Shown: positions 1-8,354 of the stretch, in pieces
How the letters are laid out: each line of letters starts with the position of its first letter
How positions within the stretch are numbered: the stretch's first letter is position 1
Assembly: GCF_900116105.1 (NCBI RefSeq)
Contig: NZ_FPAC01000008.1
Coordinates: 71,981-135,980 of the forward strand
Reading direction: 5' to 3'
DNA length: 64,000 nt
Source of the DNA: Paenibacillus sp. 453mf
Lineage (GTDB): Bacteria > Bacillota > Bacilli > Paenibacillales > Paenibacillaceae
The notes under the pieces: generated by a model
Told to the model about the DNA's origin: nothing
Seen by the model: only the letters and a program-made list of their open reading frames with translations
Database searches by the model: none
Position numbers and translations under genes: made by a program

Positions 1-149
1 TTATCTCCATTAAATACTTTACCTGGTGTTTTAGCGAATGTATCCCAGATGGACGGTCCTCTGCCGTCTGCTGTAGCTGCTCCCTCGATCTGATACGCTG
101 CCGTAGCCGTACCCCATTTGAAATCTTTAGGAAATTGAAAAATTGTCAT
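1..149 (-). CDS. GH1 beta-glucosidase / 6-phospho-beta-glucosidase, N-terminal part only
   Basis: Only the first 49 codons are inside the window; the rest lies to the left. The ATG at 149 follows a G-rich ribosome site about 8 bases upstream. The protein carries the glycoside hydrolase family 1 N-terminal signature (FKWGTATAAYQIEGA, residues 10-24) followed by GRGPSIWD, typical of cytoplasmic beta-glucosidases that hydrolyse cellobiose or other beta-glucosides after uptake. It lies at the end of the lpl-type sugar-transport locus on the same strand, so its substrate may be what that transporter imports (inference). A cre-like site and a 10-mer shared with the transporter genes lie upstream. 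Phosphorylated and unphosphorylated substrates cannot be told apart from this fragment. Confidence 0.85.
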   Translation of the reverse strand, partial: MTIFQFPKDFKWGTATAAYQIEGAATADGRGPSIWDTFAKTPGKVFNGD

Positions 150-201
150 TAGAGTCCCCCCGTTATTTACAGATTACTTCGAAGATTTACATTTTCTCTA
201 A

Positions 202-211
202 AACGTTTTCG
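202..211. promoter_or_regulatory. Shared 10-mer AACGTTTTCG, copy 1
   Basis: The 10-mer AACGTTTTCG lies within a short palindrome (AAAACGTTTT, 200-209) in the leader of the GH1 gene. Identical copies lie at 2327 and 2559, and nine of its ten bases recur at 6787, each in an intergenic gap of the same locus. The shape resembles operators of LacI-family repressors, but no LacI-type gene is seen in the window. Confidence 0.4.
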
Positions 212-262
212 ATTAGATCAAAAAATAAAGCTAACTGATCAAAATATCAATTAACTTCTTGA

Positions 263-276
263 TGTAAGTGCTTACA
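263..276. promoter_or_regulatory. cre-like catabolite repression site upstream of GH1 gene
   Basis: TGTAAGTGCTTACA is a near-palindrome. Read on the minus strand it is TGTAAGCACTTACA, one base from the strong CcpA-site form TGTAAGCGCTTACA. It sits about 115 bases upstream of the GH1 start, which suggests glucose repression of this gene. The rest of the 150-419 gap holds the 10-mer at 202 and a terminator at 341. Confidence 0.5.
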
Positions 277-340
277 CATTTTCATAAAAATTATAGTTTA
301 TAATTACCGGAAGGTCAATGAAATAACTCTAGATTTGGGC

Positions 341-384
341 AAAAAAACAGAGAGAAGATTATCGGAGCAAAATCTTCTCTCTGT
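341..384 (-). terminator. Intrinsic terminator after the first binding-protein gene
   Basis: A 14-bp perfect inverted repeat (347-360 with 371-384, 10-base loop) is followed on the minus strand by seven T. It lies 36 bases past the stop codon of the 420-2120 gene and separates it from the GH1 gene. Confidence 0.85.
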
Positions 385-419
385 GAGGTACTACCTAATG
401 ATATGAAAATGAAAACTGA

Positions 420-2120
420 TTACAGATCTTTACCTGTCCACAATTCTACACGAGCCTTAACCCACTCTGTATATTGCTGCTCCATTTCAACGGCTCCGGC
501 TTTATCGATCTCTTGTAGCATAGAGTCATAGATTTCATCGAATTTGTCTGGAGTAGAAACGATCGCCTCAGGAATACGTTTTTGAATAATGTCCTGTGTC
601 TTCTGGAAGGTTACATTGTAATCCGAACCGGAAGGTACTGGCATATTGTAAGCTGCTCCCCACTCTTTAACCGGGAATTCATCCTCGGATGGGAACAGAT
701 CCTTCCAAGTCTCTACACCATACCCAGCAAGTGTTTCCTTCTCGGCTTCATTGTAGTTCTTAACAATCTCCTCAGGGAAGTTTGTTGTGTAGTAGTTGCC
801 GGATGGATCTTTCACCCCGTCACCATAGTGTGCACTAAATACAGTGTAGAGGCTGATTCCTGTTTCTTTTGTAAAGTTTGCATTGTCATTGTTCTTACGA
901 TCTTGAACTTCGGCTGGGATCTTGCGAACACCATCTTCTACAACATAATGTTCACCTTCAATTCCCCAGTTAAGAAGAACTTGAGCTTCATCAGAAGCGA
1001 GCCAGTCAAGGAATTTGATCGTGCGTACTGGATCCTCATTACTTACTGTAATACCAATACCGTAAGCATCCAGACCAATATCCTGAAAGTCAGCACGCTT
1101 GTAATTCTCATCAAGGCTTACTGGATAATGACCGTATGTCTCGTCGAACTTACCTGCAGATTTCAAAGCATTCTCTGCATCTCCATATGCCCATCCTTGG
1201 TCAATCAAGCCAAGTACACGACCGCTTGCGATTTTTGCTTTGTATTGATCATCTTTTTGGATAAAGCTGTCTTTATCGAGAAGACCTTCATTATACATTT
1301 TATTCAACCAGCGGAAATATTCTTTCTCTTCTGGACGTTTGTAATGAAGCATCGCTTCATAAGTTTCTGGATTGATGTAGTATTCACCATCGTCAGGAGC
1401 ACCTGTTGCGGCAAATGCTGGGTTTGTAACCGTAATCATAATTCTCCAGCCGTCTGCACTGAGTGTAAGTGGAATGGTTGGCTGTCCATCTTCCGTTGTT
1501 GGATGCTTCGCATAGTACTCGCGCAGCGCGTTTTCGAAATCTTCCAATGTTTTGATCTCTGGATATCCAAGTTCTTTAACGACCTTGTGCTGCAGGTTGA
1601 AGCCGCCGCCTGCATCAAAGTAAATTTGACCTACACCCGCATTCGTTGGAATTGCGTAAATTGCTTGGTCCTCGTTGCTGTATTTCAGCCGGTCCATTTG
1701 ACCTTCATAGAGCTTCTTCAAGTTAGGTGCATGTTCCTCAATCAGATCTGTCAAGTCGATCATTGCACCGGCATCAACCAGCTTAGACAAATTACCTTTA
1801 GGGAAAATCAGGTCAGGATAGTCTCCGCTCGCTGCCATAAGGGCGATCTTGTCGTCACCGCCGCCGCTGGAAATATCATATTCTGCATTAATGGTAACGC
1901 CCGTTTCTTCAATAATCTTTTGACCCACAGCATCCTGCATCTTGTTCCAGTTTGGACTTGCATCCGCACCGAAGAAAGTTAATGTTATTGGCTCAGTAGA
2001 GTCCGAAGTACCTTCTGTTCCTGTGCCTGAACCCTCATTTGTATTTCCGCAGGCAGCAGTAAACAACATTGTGCTTGCAAGCAGCAACATAGCGATTGTC
2101 TTTGGCGCTTTGTGCTTCAT
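420..2120 (-). CDS. LplA-type ABC transporter sugar-binding lipoprotein (paralogue 1)
   Basis: This 566-residue extracellular solute-binding protein has a lipoprotein signal: basic N-terminus, hydrophobic stretch, then TAAC with the acylated cysteine at residue 24, so it should be anchored on the outer face of the membrane. Its length and the motifs GRVLGLIDQGW and AAYNMPVPSGS fit the LplA/YtcQ family that delivers oligosaccharides to LplB/LplC permeases. Start: ATG preceded by AAGGGGG. It is closely similar along its length to the protein at 2746-4449, implying a tandem duplication; only one permease pair is nearby (4701-6609), so the two may share it (inference). It has its own terminator and a 625-base leader containing a cre-like site and two copies of a 10-mer. 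Confidence 0.9.
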   Translation of the reverse strand: MKHKAPKTIAMLLLASTMLFTAACGNTNEGSGTGTEGTSDSTEPITLTFFGADASPNWNKMQDAVGQKIIEETGVTINAEYDISSGGGDDKIALMAASGDYPDLIFPKGNLSKLVDAGAMIDLTDLIEEHAPNLKKLYEGQMDRLKYSNEDQAIYAIPTNAGVGQIYFDAGGGFNLQHKVVKELGYPEIKTLEDFENALREYYAKHPTTEDGQPTIPLTLSADGWRIMITVTNPAFAATGAPDDGEYYINPETYEAMLHYKRPEEKEYFRWLNKMYNEGLLDKDSFIQKDDQYKAKIASGRVLGLIDQGWAYGDAENALKSAGKFDETYGHYPVSLDENYKRADFQDIGLDAYGIGITVSNEDPVRTIKFLDWLASDEAQVLLNWGIEGEHYVVEDGVRKIPAEVQDRKNNDNANFTKETGISLYTVFSAHYGDGVKDPSGNYYTTNFPEEIVKNYNEAEKETLAGYGVETWKDLFPSEDEFPVKEWGAAYNMPVPSGSDYNVTFQKTQDIIQKRIPEAIVSTPDKFDEIYDSMLQEIDKAGAVEMEQQYTEWVKARVELWTGKDL

Positions 2121-2326
2121 TTGCTGTAATCCCCCTTAAAAAAATCTTTGATATGCATAACAGGTTGCCCTGTATATACCGATAATGAAAAAGAATGAAC
2201 TAACATTAATTATTAAATATTACAAATAAAGCGCTTCAATAAAATCGGAAAAATGGATTAAGAAATTAATAGTTGTGTTGCTTGTGAGGAAAAGTTTAAT
2301 AATTGAGTTCAATCTAAGTTGAGGAT

Positions 2327-2336
2327 AACGTTTTCG
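2327..2336. promoter_or_regulatory. Shared 10-mer AACGTTTTCG, copy 2
   Basis: Exact copy of the 10-mer found at 202 and 2559, in the same orientation, twelve bases from a cre-like site. It lies about 210 bases upstream of the first binding-protein gene. Candidate repressor or promoter element. Confidence 0.4.
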
Positions 2337-2347
2337 AAACTAGGTAA

Positions 2348-2361
2348 TGTAAGTGCTTTCA
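2348..2361. promoter_or_regulatory. cre-like catabolite repression site upstream of binding-protein gene
   Basis: On the minus strand this reads TGAAAGCACTTACA, one base from the CcpA consensus form TGAAAGCGCTTACA. It suggests carbon catabolite repression of the 420-2120 binding-protein gene. Confidence 0.5.
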
Positions 2362-2558
2362 ATATATTCATTGTATGAAATTCCCTTTAAGAAGTCAATC
2401 TATTTTTTTAATTAATATATACTTTTTTAAATGAAAGTTCTCTATTAATTCACATCAAAAATCTTTAATCTTAACCCACTTCTTCTGTTGATCCAGCTAT
2501 TTATACTAACATAATTGCCAGGAAGGTGGTGTCTGTCTATCGTGATCCAACACATTTA

Positions 2559-2568
2559 AACGTTTTCG
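2559..2568. promoter_or_regulatory. Shared 10-mer AACGTTTTCG, copy 3
   Basis: Third exact copy of the 10-mer in the locus, same orientation, in the gap between the two paralogous binding-protein genes. A near copy (AACGTTTTC) also lies at 6787-6795 upstream of the permease operon. Confidence 0.35.
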
Positions 2569-2664
2569 GTTTATTTCTCCTCATTTTATTAATATCTAAT
2601 TACTTTATATGTAAATCATAGTAGTGATCCATCTGTAATGTAAAATTTTAATGAAATTAGAATA

Positions 2665-2696
2665 AAGAGACTTTTATAAAACTATAAAAGCCTCTT
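2665..2696 (-). terminator. Terminator after the second binding-protein gene
   Basis: A 14-bp stem (2665-2678 with 2683-2696, one mismatch, 4-base loop) followed by an AT-rich tract on the minus strand, 50 bases past the stop of the 2746-4449 gene. Confidence 0.75.
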
Positions 2697-2745
2697 CCTT
2701 CTTATCAATTGCGCAGCATTTGCTTAAATTATCTAACAATAAACA

Positions 2746-4449
2746 TTATTCTGCGGCTGCGTTACTTCCGTTCCACAGCTCTACTCTTTGCTTAATCAGC
2801 TCAGTATACTCTGCTTCCATCTCGGTTACGCCGGCTTTGTCCAGCTCAGTCAGCATTGTCTCGTACACGGCATCAAACTTGTCCGGTGTAGTCAAGATCG
2901 CTTCTGGGATACGTTTTCTAATAATATCCTGTGATTTCTGGAATGCAACACTGTAGCTGGATCCGGATGGTACAGCCATATTATAAGCAGCACCCCATGG
3001 TTTTACAGGGAATTCGTCTTCTTTCGGGAACAGGTCCTTGTAAGTCTCAGCTCCGTACTGCTCCAGCGTTGTCTTGTCTGCTTCAGAATAGGAAGCAACG
3101 ATTTGCTCTGGATAGTTAGCTGTGTAGTAGTTGTCAGTAGAATCCTTCACGCCGTCACCATAGTGTGGTGCAATGTTCGTGTACAGTCCAATACCTGTTT
3201 CTTTTGTGAACGGTCCGGCATTGTTGTTCTTCTCATTCAGTACTTCTTCAGGGATGACACGTTGGCCATTCTCATCTACGTTGTAATGCTCGCCTTCAAT
3301 ACCCCAGTTAATGAGAACCTGCCCTTCTTCAGAAGCCAGATAGTCAAAGAACTTGATTGTACGCACCGGATCTGGGTTCGTTGTAGAAATTCCTACACCC
3401 CATCCAGATTGGAATCCTGTATCCTGGAATGTATGATCCAAGATGTCCTCAGACATGGTTACAGGGAATGTTGCATAAGTTTGATCGTATTTGCCTTGTG
3501 TTTTCAGAGAGTTCTCCGCATCAGCATAACCCCACTCTTGGTCGATCAGACCAAGCACGCGGCCACTTGCAATTTTGGATTTGTATTGATCCGATTTTTG
3601 TACAAAGCTTTCATTATCAATCAAACCTTCGTTATACAGCTTGTTCAGCCAACGGAAGTATTCTTTTTCCTCTGGACGTTTCACGTGCAGCATTGCTTCA
3701 AAAGTATCTGGATTGATGAAGTATTCACCATCATCATGAGCGCCTGTTGCCCAGAACGCCGGGTTCGTTACTGTAATTTGAATTCTCCAGTCGTCTGCAT
3801 CCAGCGTCAGTGGAATAGTAGGCTGTCCATCCGTTGTCGGATGAAGCTTCATGTAATCCTTCAGAGCTTTCTCAAAATCTTCTGTTGTACGGATTTCAGG
3901 ATATCCAAGCTCCTCAAGAACACGATGCTGAAGCTTAAATCCACCTGTTGCATCAAAGTATTGTTGGCCTACACCAGCGTAGGTTGGGAGTATATAAATG
4001 GACTCATCCTCTGTGCTGTATTTCAGGCGATCCCAGTACTCTCCATACAAGGCCTTAATATTAGGCGCATATTCCTCAATAAGGTCTGTCAAGTCGATCA
4101 AAGCACCTGCATCGACGAGCTTATTCACTTCACCTTTGGCAGAAATGATATCTGGATACTCACCGCTCGCTGCCATAAGTGCAACCCGGTCTTGTCCTCC
4201 GCCCGTTACTGCAAACTCACCATTCAGAGTTACCCCTGTAGCTTCAGTAATTTTCTTACCAACAGCATCCTGCATCTGATTCCAGTTTGGTGAAGCATCT
4301 GCACTAAAGAAGTCAAATGTAATTGCTGAAGTATCATTACTTGTATCCTCATATTCACCACTGCCATTGCTTCCTCCGCCGCATCCTGCCGCCAGAAGAG
4401 ACATTCCAAGTAAAGGTACAATTGCAAATTTCGTTGTTTTGCTAGGCAT
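2746..4449 (-). CDS. LplA-type ABC transporter sugar-binding lipoprotein (paralogue 2)
   Basis: This 567-residue binding lipoprotein is closely similar to the one at 420-2120 from the signal peptide to the end. The lipobox LAAGC gives cysteine 23 as the lipid-anchored residue. I chose the ATG at 4449 because GGGAGGA lies 8 bases before it; an in-frame ATG at 4467 overlaps that ribosome site and is unlikely. It should capture a glycan outside the cell and hand it to the LplB/LplC permeases, whose genes lie immediately upstream on the same strand (gap about 250 bases). The two paralogues may differ in ligand or regulation (inference). No ATPase gene is present; such systems usually borrow a shared MsmX-type ATPase encoded elsewhere. 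Confidence 0.9.
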   Translation of the reverse strand: MPSKTTKFAIVPLLGMSLLAAGCGGGSNGSGEYEDTSNDTSAITFDFFSADASPNWNQMQDAVGKKITEATGVTLNGEFAVTGGGQDRVALMAASGEYPDIISAKGEVNKLVDAGALIDLTDLIEEYAPNIKALYGEYWDRLKYSTEDESIYILPTYAGVGQQYFDATGGFKLQHRVLEELGYPEIRTTEDFEKALKDYMKLHPTTDGQPTIPLTLDADDWRIQITVTNPAFWATGAHDDGEYFINPDTFEAMLHVKRPEEKEYFRWLNKLYNEGLIDNESFVQKSDQYKSKIASGRVLGLIDQEWGYADAENSLKTQGKYDQTYATFPVTMSEDILDHTFQDTGFQSGWGVGISTTNPDPVRTIKFFDYLASEEGQVLINWGIEGEHYNVDENGQRVIPEEVLNEKNNNAGPFTKETGIGLYTNIAPHYGDGVKDSTDNYYTANYPEQIVASYSEADKTTLEQYGAETYKDLFPKEDEFPVKPWGAAYNMAVPSGSSYSVAFQKSQDIIRKRIPEAILTTPDKFDAVYETMLTELDKAGVTEMEAEYTELIKQRVELWNGSNAAAE

Positions 4450-4700
4450 ATCTAAGTTCCTCCCCATTTAATTACACAATATCTTTTTGATCCAATCCAA
4501 CAAGTTATATTTATCTCTATTTCTATCTCTATTTTCTCTAATAATTTTGATAGAAGGGAATCAATTTCAAAACAACTATACAGGTATTTATGAAATGGAT
4601 CCCACGGATTAAAGCTTCTTATTGTTTAACTGCTGAGATTGATGCATTTAGAGTTCATATTGTTCGGTTTCTTTACTTCAATCTATCTAGATTGAGTGTA

Positions 4701-5609
4701 CTAGGCTTTTACTGCACCCAGTGTCATACCGCCAACGAAGTACTTCTGAAGGAACGGATAGACCATAAGGATTGGAACAGTAACGACAATAGTGATCGCC
4801 ATTCGGATGGATTCCGGTGAAATATTGGCCATTTGCTGTGCCATATCATTCGCGTTAACTGTAGAACCGCTGCCTTGCTGTGTACTTTGAAGGACCTTCA
4901 TAAGCTCGTATTGAAGGGTCGTGAGCTCTGGCTTCGAACCATTGTACAAGTAAGTATCGAACCAGGAGTTCCACTGTCCAACGGCCAGGAACAATGCAAT
5001 CGTCGCAAGTACCGGCTTACAGAGCGGAAGGATGATTTTGTAATAAATTTTAAAGTCATTGGCTCCATCGAGCTTGGCCGATTCTTGAAGCGCATATGGA
5101 AGACCATCAATAAAGGAACGAATAACGAATACGTTAAATGCACTGATCAGAGCTGGGAAAATGTAAATCCAGAACGTACCGATCAGGTTAAGATCTCTCA
5201 TCAAGATGTATCCTGGAATCAAACCACCAGAGAAATACATCGTAAGCGCCAGGAACGTGGACACGAATTTCTTCGCTCTAAAGTCAGGACGAGCGAGTGT
5301 ATACGCTACCATGGATGAACTCAAGAGGCCAAGCACGGTTCCGACAATCGTTCTAGCCAAGGATACCTGAGCACCTTGGATCAGACCGTCATATTGGAAA
5401 ATCGTCTTGTAGTTCTCAAGTGTAAATTCACGAGGCCACAAGTAGATTCCGCCGCGAACAGTATCCGTTGATTCATTGAGTGAGATGGCCAGTACGTTCA
5501 AGAACGGATACAGAGTCACTATAAGAATCAAAGCCATAACAACGTAGTTTGCTACGTCAAAAACCTTCTCCGAAGTTGTGGCGTTAAATGCTTTGTTAGC
5601 TTTAGACAC
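4701..5609 (-). CDS. LplC-type sugar ABC transporter permease
   Basis: A 302-residue inner-membrane permease of the MalG/LplC family with about six membrane segments. The ABC-ATPase contact loop (EAA motif) is visible as QESAKLDGANDFKIYYKIIL near residues 180-200. It starts at a GTG preceded by GGGGGAAGG, 16 bases after the lplB-type gene, so the two are one operon. It forms a heterodimeric channel with that protein and takes substrate from the LplA-type lipoproteins encoded downstream. The roughly 250 bases after it, up to the next gene, show no clear terminator, so readthrough into the binding-protein gene is possible. Confidence 0.92.
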   Translation of the reverse strand: MSKANKAFNATTSEKVFDVANYVVMALILIVTLYPFLNVLAISLNESTDTVRGGIYLWPREFTLENYKTIFQYDGLIQGAQVSLARTIVGTVLGLLSSSMVAYTLARPDFRAKKFVSTFLALTMYFSGGLIPGYILMRDLNLIGTFWIYIFPALISAFNVFVIRSFIDGLPYALQESAKLDGANDFKIYYKIILPLCKPVLATIALFLAVGQWNSWFDTYLYNGSKPELTTLQYELMKVLQSTQQGSGSTVNANDMAQQMANISPESIRMAITIVVTVPILMVYPFLQKYFVGGMTLGAVKA

Positions 5610-5625
5610 GCTTCCTTCCCCCTTT

Positions 5626-6609
5626 CTACATGATGCTCTCTTTAGTGAATTTCTTGAAGAGACCGTTTGCAGTGAACAACAGGATTACGCTAACCACAGA
5701 GTTGAATATACCTATTGCCGTACCGTATGAGTACCTGCCCATCTGCAAACCATAATTCAGAGCATATAGATCGAGTACTTCCGAGTAGTCCGTTACCAAG
5801 CTGTTTCCGAGCAAGAATTGTTTCTCGTAACCAATACTGATCAAGTGACCGATCGACATGATGAACAGTACAGAGATTGTAGAACGGATACCAGGCAAAG
5901 TGATATGCCACATTTGTCTCCAGCGGCTTGCACCATCGACCCGGGAAGCTTCATACAGCTCCTGATCGATACCTGTAATCGCTGCCAGATAAATGATCGC
6001 GTTCCATCCCATTTCCTTCCACAAATCGGAAGCGGTTACAATGTACCAAAAAAGATTCCCCTGCGCCATAAACTGAATAGGCTCATCAACAATATTAAGT
6101 GCGACCAAGATATCATTGATAATACCGCCATCCGTGGACAGCATTTTCGTTATAATCCCGGCTACAACGACCCAGGATACAAAGTGAGGTAAGTATGATA
6201 CCGTTTGCACGGTTCTCTTAAAAAATTTGCCGCGAAGCTCATTGAGTAGGATAGCGAAGAATATCGGGAATACGAAACCGACAACTAGTCCCATCAAACT
6301 CATAGCCAATGTATTTCTTAGTACAAGGTAGAATCGATCGTCACTGAACAATTCGACGAAATGTTTGAACCCTACCCAATCCTGCTCAAAAAAGCCTCTT
6401 GCTGGCTTAAAGTCTTGAAATGCCATGGTCCATCCCCATAGCGGCAGGTAGTTGAATACGAACACCCATGCAACGAAAGGCATGGACATCAGCAGCAAAT
6501 ACTTTTGGTCTTTCACTGTCTTCCAAAAGTTATTAGGCCCTTTCCGCTTCGCTTTCGCAGCGGGTGACTCCTTGGAATCCGTGGAAGCGGGCTGTGTTAG
6601 CGTTTCCAT
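5626..6609 (-). CDS. LplB-type sugar ABC transporter permease
   Basis: A 327-residue MalF/LplB-family permease. A charged 30-residue N-terminal tail precedes the first membrane segment, and the EAA-type loop reads YEASRVDGASRWRQMWHITL, about residues 220-240. The ATG follows AGAGGAGGGG. It is the first gene of the permease operon. The 206 bases upstream, between it and yesN, hold a near copy of the 10-mer shared across this locus (6787-6795) and probably the promoter, which the adjacent YesN-type regulator could activate (inference from similar loci). Confidence 0.92.
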   Translation of the reverse strand: METLTQPASTDSKESPAAKAKRKGPNNFWKTVKDQKYLLLMSMPFVAWVFVFNYLPLWGWTMAFQDFKPARGFFEQDWVGFKHFVELFSDDRFYLVLRNTLAMSLMGLVVGFVFPIFFAILLNELRGKFFKRTVQTVSYLPHFVSWVVVAGIITKMLSTDGGIINDILVALNIVDEPIQFMAQGNLFWYIVTASDLWKEMGWNAIIYLAAITGIDQELYEASRVDGASRWRQMWHITLPGIRSTISVLFIMSIGHLISIGYEKQFLLGNSLVTDYSEVLDLYALNYGLQMGRYSYGTAIGIFNSVVSVILLFTANGLFKKFTKESIM

Positions 6610-6815
6610 GAAATGACCCCTCCTCTGTTTGATAACTTAATGATACTCCAACATTTTGAAGAGAAATACCCATTGGATTTAATATAATTTCATATAAAAA
6701 TTAGAGGTGTGTCGTCGAATTGTTATATAATATGTCTAAAAATGAGGGTATCAAATGAGCTGTTTGAACGACTACATTTTAACAATAACGTTTTCTATTT
6801 CCATGAAAAGGCCAC

Positions 6816-8354
6816 TTAGCTTTGATCCCTGGATTGCTCCCGGTAAGCAGACGGTGAAACACCAACATACTTTTTAAATTTGCTATGAAAATAATCCACA
6901 TTCGCATACCCAATGGTAGCAGACACTTGATGGACCTTAAGACCCTCTGACAGCAGTTCCTTCGCACGCTCCATGCGAACTTTGTCGACAAATACGTTAA
7001 ATGATTCCCCCGTATAATTTTTGAACAGTTTGCCTAGATAGCTGCTATTGTAATTGAAGACTTCGGCAAGCACTTCAAGCTTAAGGTGATCGCCTGGATT
7101 CCGTTTAATGAAATCAATCATTTGCTTAATCACAGTATCCTTGCTGTTACCGCCCAGCTGGGAAATGACTTTCACAAATTGAATATTGAGTGTCTCTAAC
7201 AGATCATACAGCGTTGGCTGCCGATATAGAGCCGCTAGCATGGCTGTATGCTCTGTTACGATGCTTTTGGCTTCTTCATGATTCAGAGACAGCTTATTCA
7301 GTGCCAACGCCGCTATTTGAGCCGTTATTTTTTTGATGTCACCTTCGGTGAAACGGTTGTTGGTTACGGTCTCTTCCATCTCCGACAATACCCGGGTAAG
7401 AAGATCCTTGCTTCTAATGTCCAGCGCATAATACAGCTTATCAGCCAGTTCATGTTCATTCATCGTCCCCGCATGTTCAGATTCATCATCCGGCTCATAC
7501 ACATCGGATAGAAGCAATATGCTTCTTTCTTTAGCGAAGAATCTCCGCTCTATTGTAATTAATGCCTCACGGTAAGACTGTTCAAGTTCACGAACACTAT
7601 CGACAGAACTACCTGCAGCAATATATATCATCGAAGAGTATCGTTTGAGTACCGTTACGATCCCTTCATATAAACGACGGGCATCTTCTTTGGAAAGCAC
7701 TGGCTCCCGGAGCAATAGCCCGACATATTTCCTAGCATTAAATACGACTCCGCGCTGTGTGCCGTTTAGCATCTCTGCGATTTCCCGTTTGACTTCTGTT
7801 AGAAATAAGGTCGAATCATTATACAACTCAAGGAGAAGCACTTGATAGCTTGAAGAATAAAGCCCCCATTCCTTCAGCTGCTCATCCTCCCAGACTTGTC
7901 CGTCAAAGATAATGGACTCGATGAGATGCTCTCTGTAAAACAGCTCTTCGTTTGAAGTCCGTTGCTTGATCTTCTCCTCTTTGTCCAGCATTTTCTTGAT
8001 TCGATCCAGTTCTTCCATCATTTCTTCTTCATCTACCGGCTTAAGCAAATAACCATCTACGCCGAAGCTGATTGCCTTCTTGGCATAATCAAAATCGGCA
8101 TGGCCGCTTAAGATTAGAAAGTGTCCTTTTTTACCTTCCTGAAATAGCTGTTCTATCACTTCAAGACCTGTCATTCCAGGCATGCGGATATCAAGTATCA
8201 TCAGATCCGGCTGAAGCTCATGATATTTCTCTACAGCTTCTCTTCCATTAGAAGCCGTATCAATGACTTCATAACCCCGATCTTCCCAATCAATGATCGT
8301 CTTCAGCCCTTCTCTGATCATCGGTTCGTCATCTACAAGTATTACGCTATACAT
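6816..8354 (-). CDS. YesN-type response regulator with AraC DNA-binding domain
   Basis: 512 residues. The receiver domain (residues 1-125) has the acidic pair D8-D9, phospho-acceptor D55 in LMILDIRMPG, and K105. After a linker of about 280 residues, a C-terminal AraC-type double helix-turn-helix (about 405-505, ending in SKFKKYVGVSPSAYR) binds DNA. It should be phosphorylated by the YesM kinase encoded just upstream; the two genes overlap by 8 bases, indicating translational coupling. In Paenibacillus and Bacillus such pairs usually switch on the adjacent lplABC-type sugar uptake genes, which follow directly here. Confidence 0.92.
   Translation of the reverse strand: MYSVILVDDEPMIREGLKTIIDWEDRGYEVIDTASNGREAVEKYHELQPDLMILDIRMPGMTGLEVIEQLFQEGKKGHFLILSGHADFDYAKKAISFGVDGYLLKPVDEEEMMEELDRIKKMLDKEEKIKQRTSNEELFYREHLIESIIFDGQVWEDEQLKEWGLYSSSYQVLLLELYNDSTLFLTEVKREIAEMLNGTQRGVVFNARKYVGLLLREPVLSKEDARRLYEGIVTVLKRYSSMIYIAAGSSVDSVRELEQSYREALITIERRFFAKERSILLLSDVYEPDDESEHAGTMNEHELADKLYYALDIRSKDLLTRVLSEMEETVTNNRFTEGDIKKITAQIAALALNKLSLNHEEAKSIVTEHTAMLAALYRQPTLYDLLETLNIQFVKVISQLGGNSKDTVIKQMIDFIKRNPGDHLKLEVLAEVFNYNSSYLGKLFKNYTGESFNVFVDKVRMERAKELLSEGLKVHQVSATIGYANVDYFHSKFKKYVGVSPSAYREQSRDQS

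Larger units (their letters stand above)
2121..2745. other. Gene-free leader between the two binding-protein genes
   Basis: No coding sequence is supported here; the segment is AT-rich. It holds the terminator of the upstream gene (2665-2696), two copies of AACGTTTTCG (2327-2336 and 2559-2568), a cre-like site (2348-2361) and a second weaker cre-like core AAAGCGCTT (2228-2236). It presumably carries the promoter of the 420-2120 gene. Confidence 0.6.

Noticed and set aside
582..1982. 466-codon open frame opposite the first binding-protein gene
   Set aside because: It is antisense to a clear lipoprotein gene, has no ribosome site and no family features. A similar antisense opening (3103-4293) lies opposite the paralogue, so it follows from the codon pattern of the duplicated gene.
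3103..4293. 396-codon open frame opposite the second binding-protein gene
   Set aside because: Mirror case of the one above; its cysteine- and phenylalanine-rich composition is typical of reverse-strand reading.
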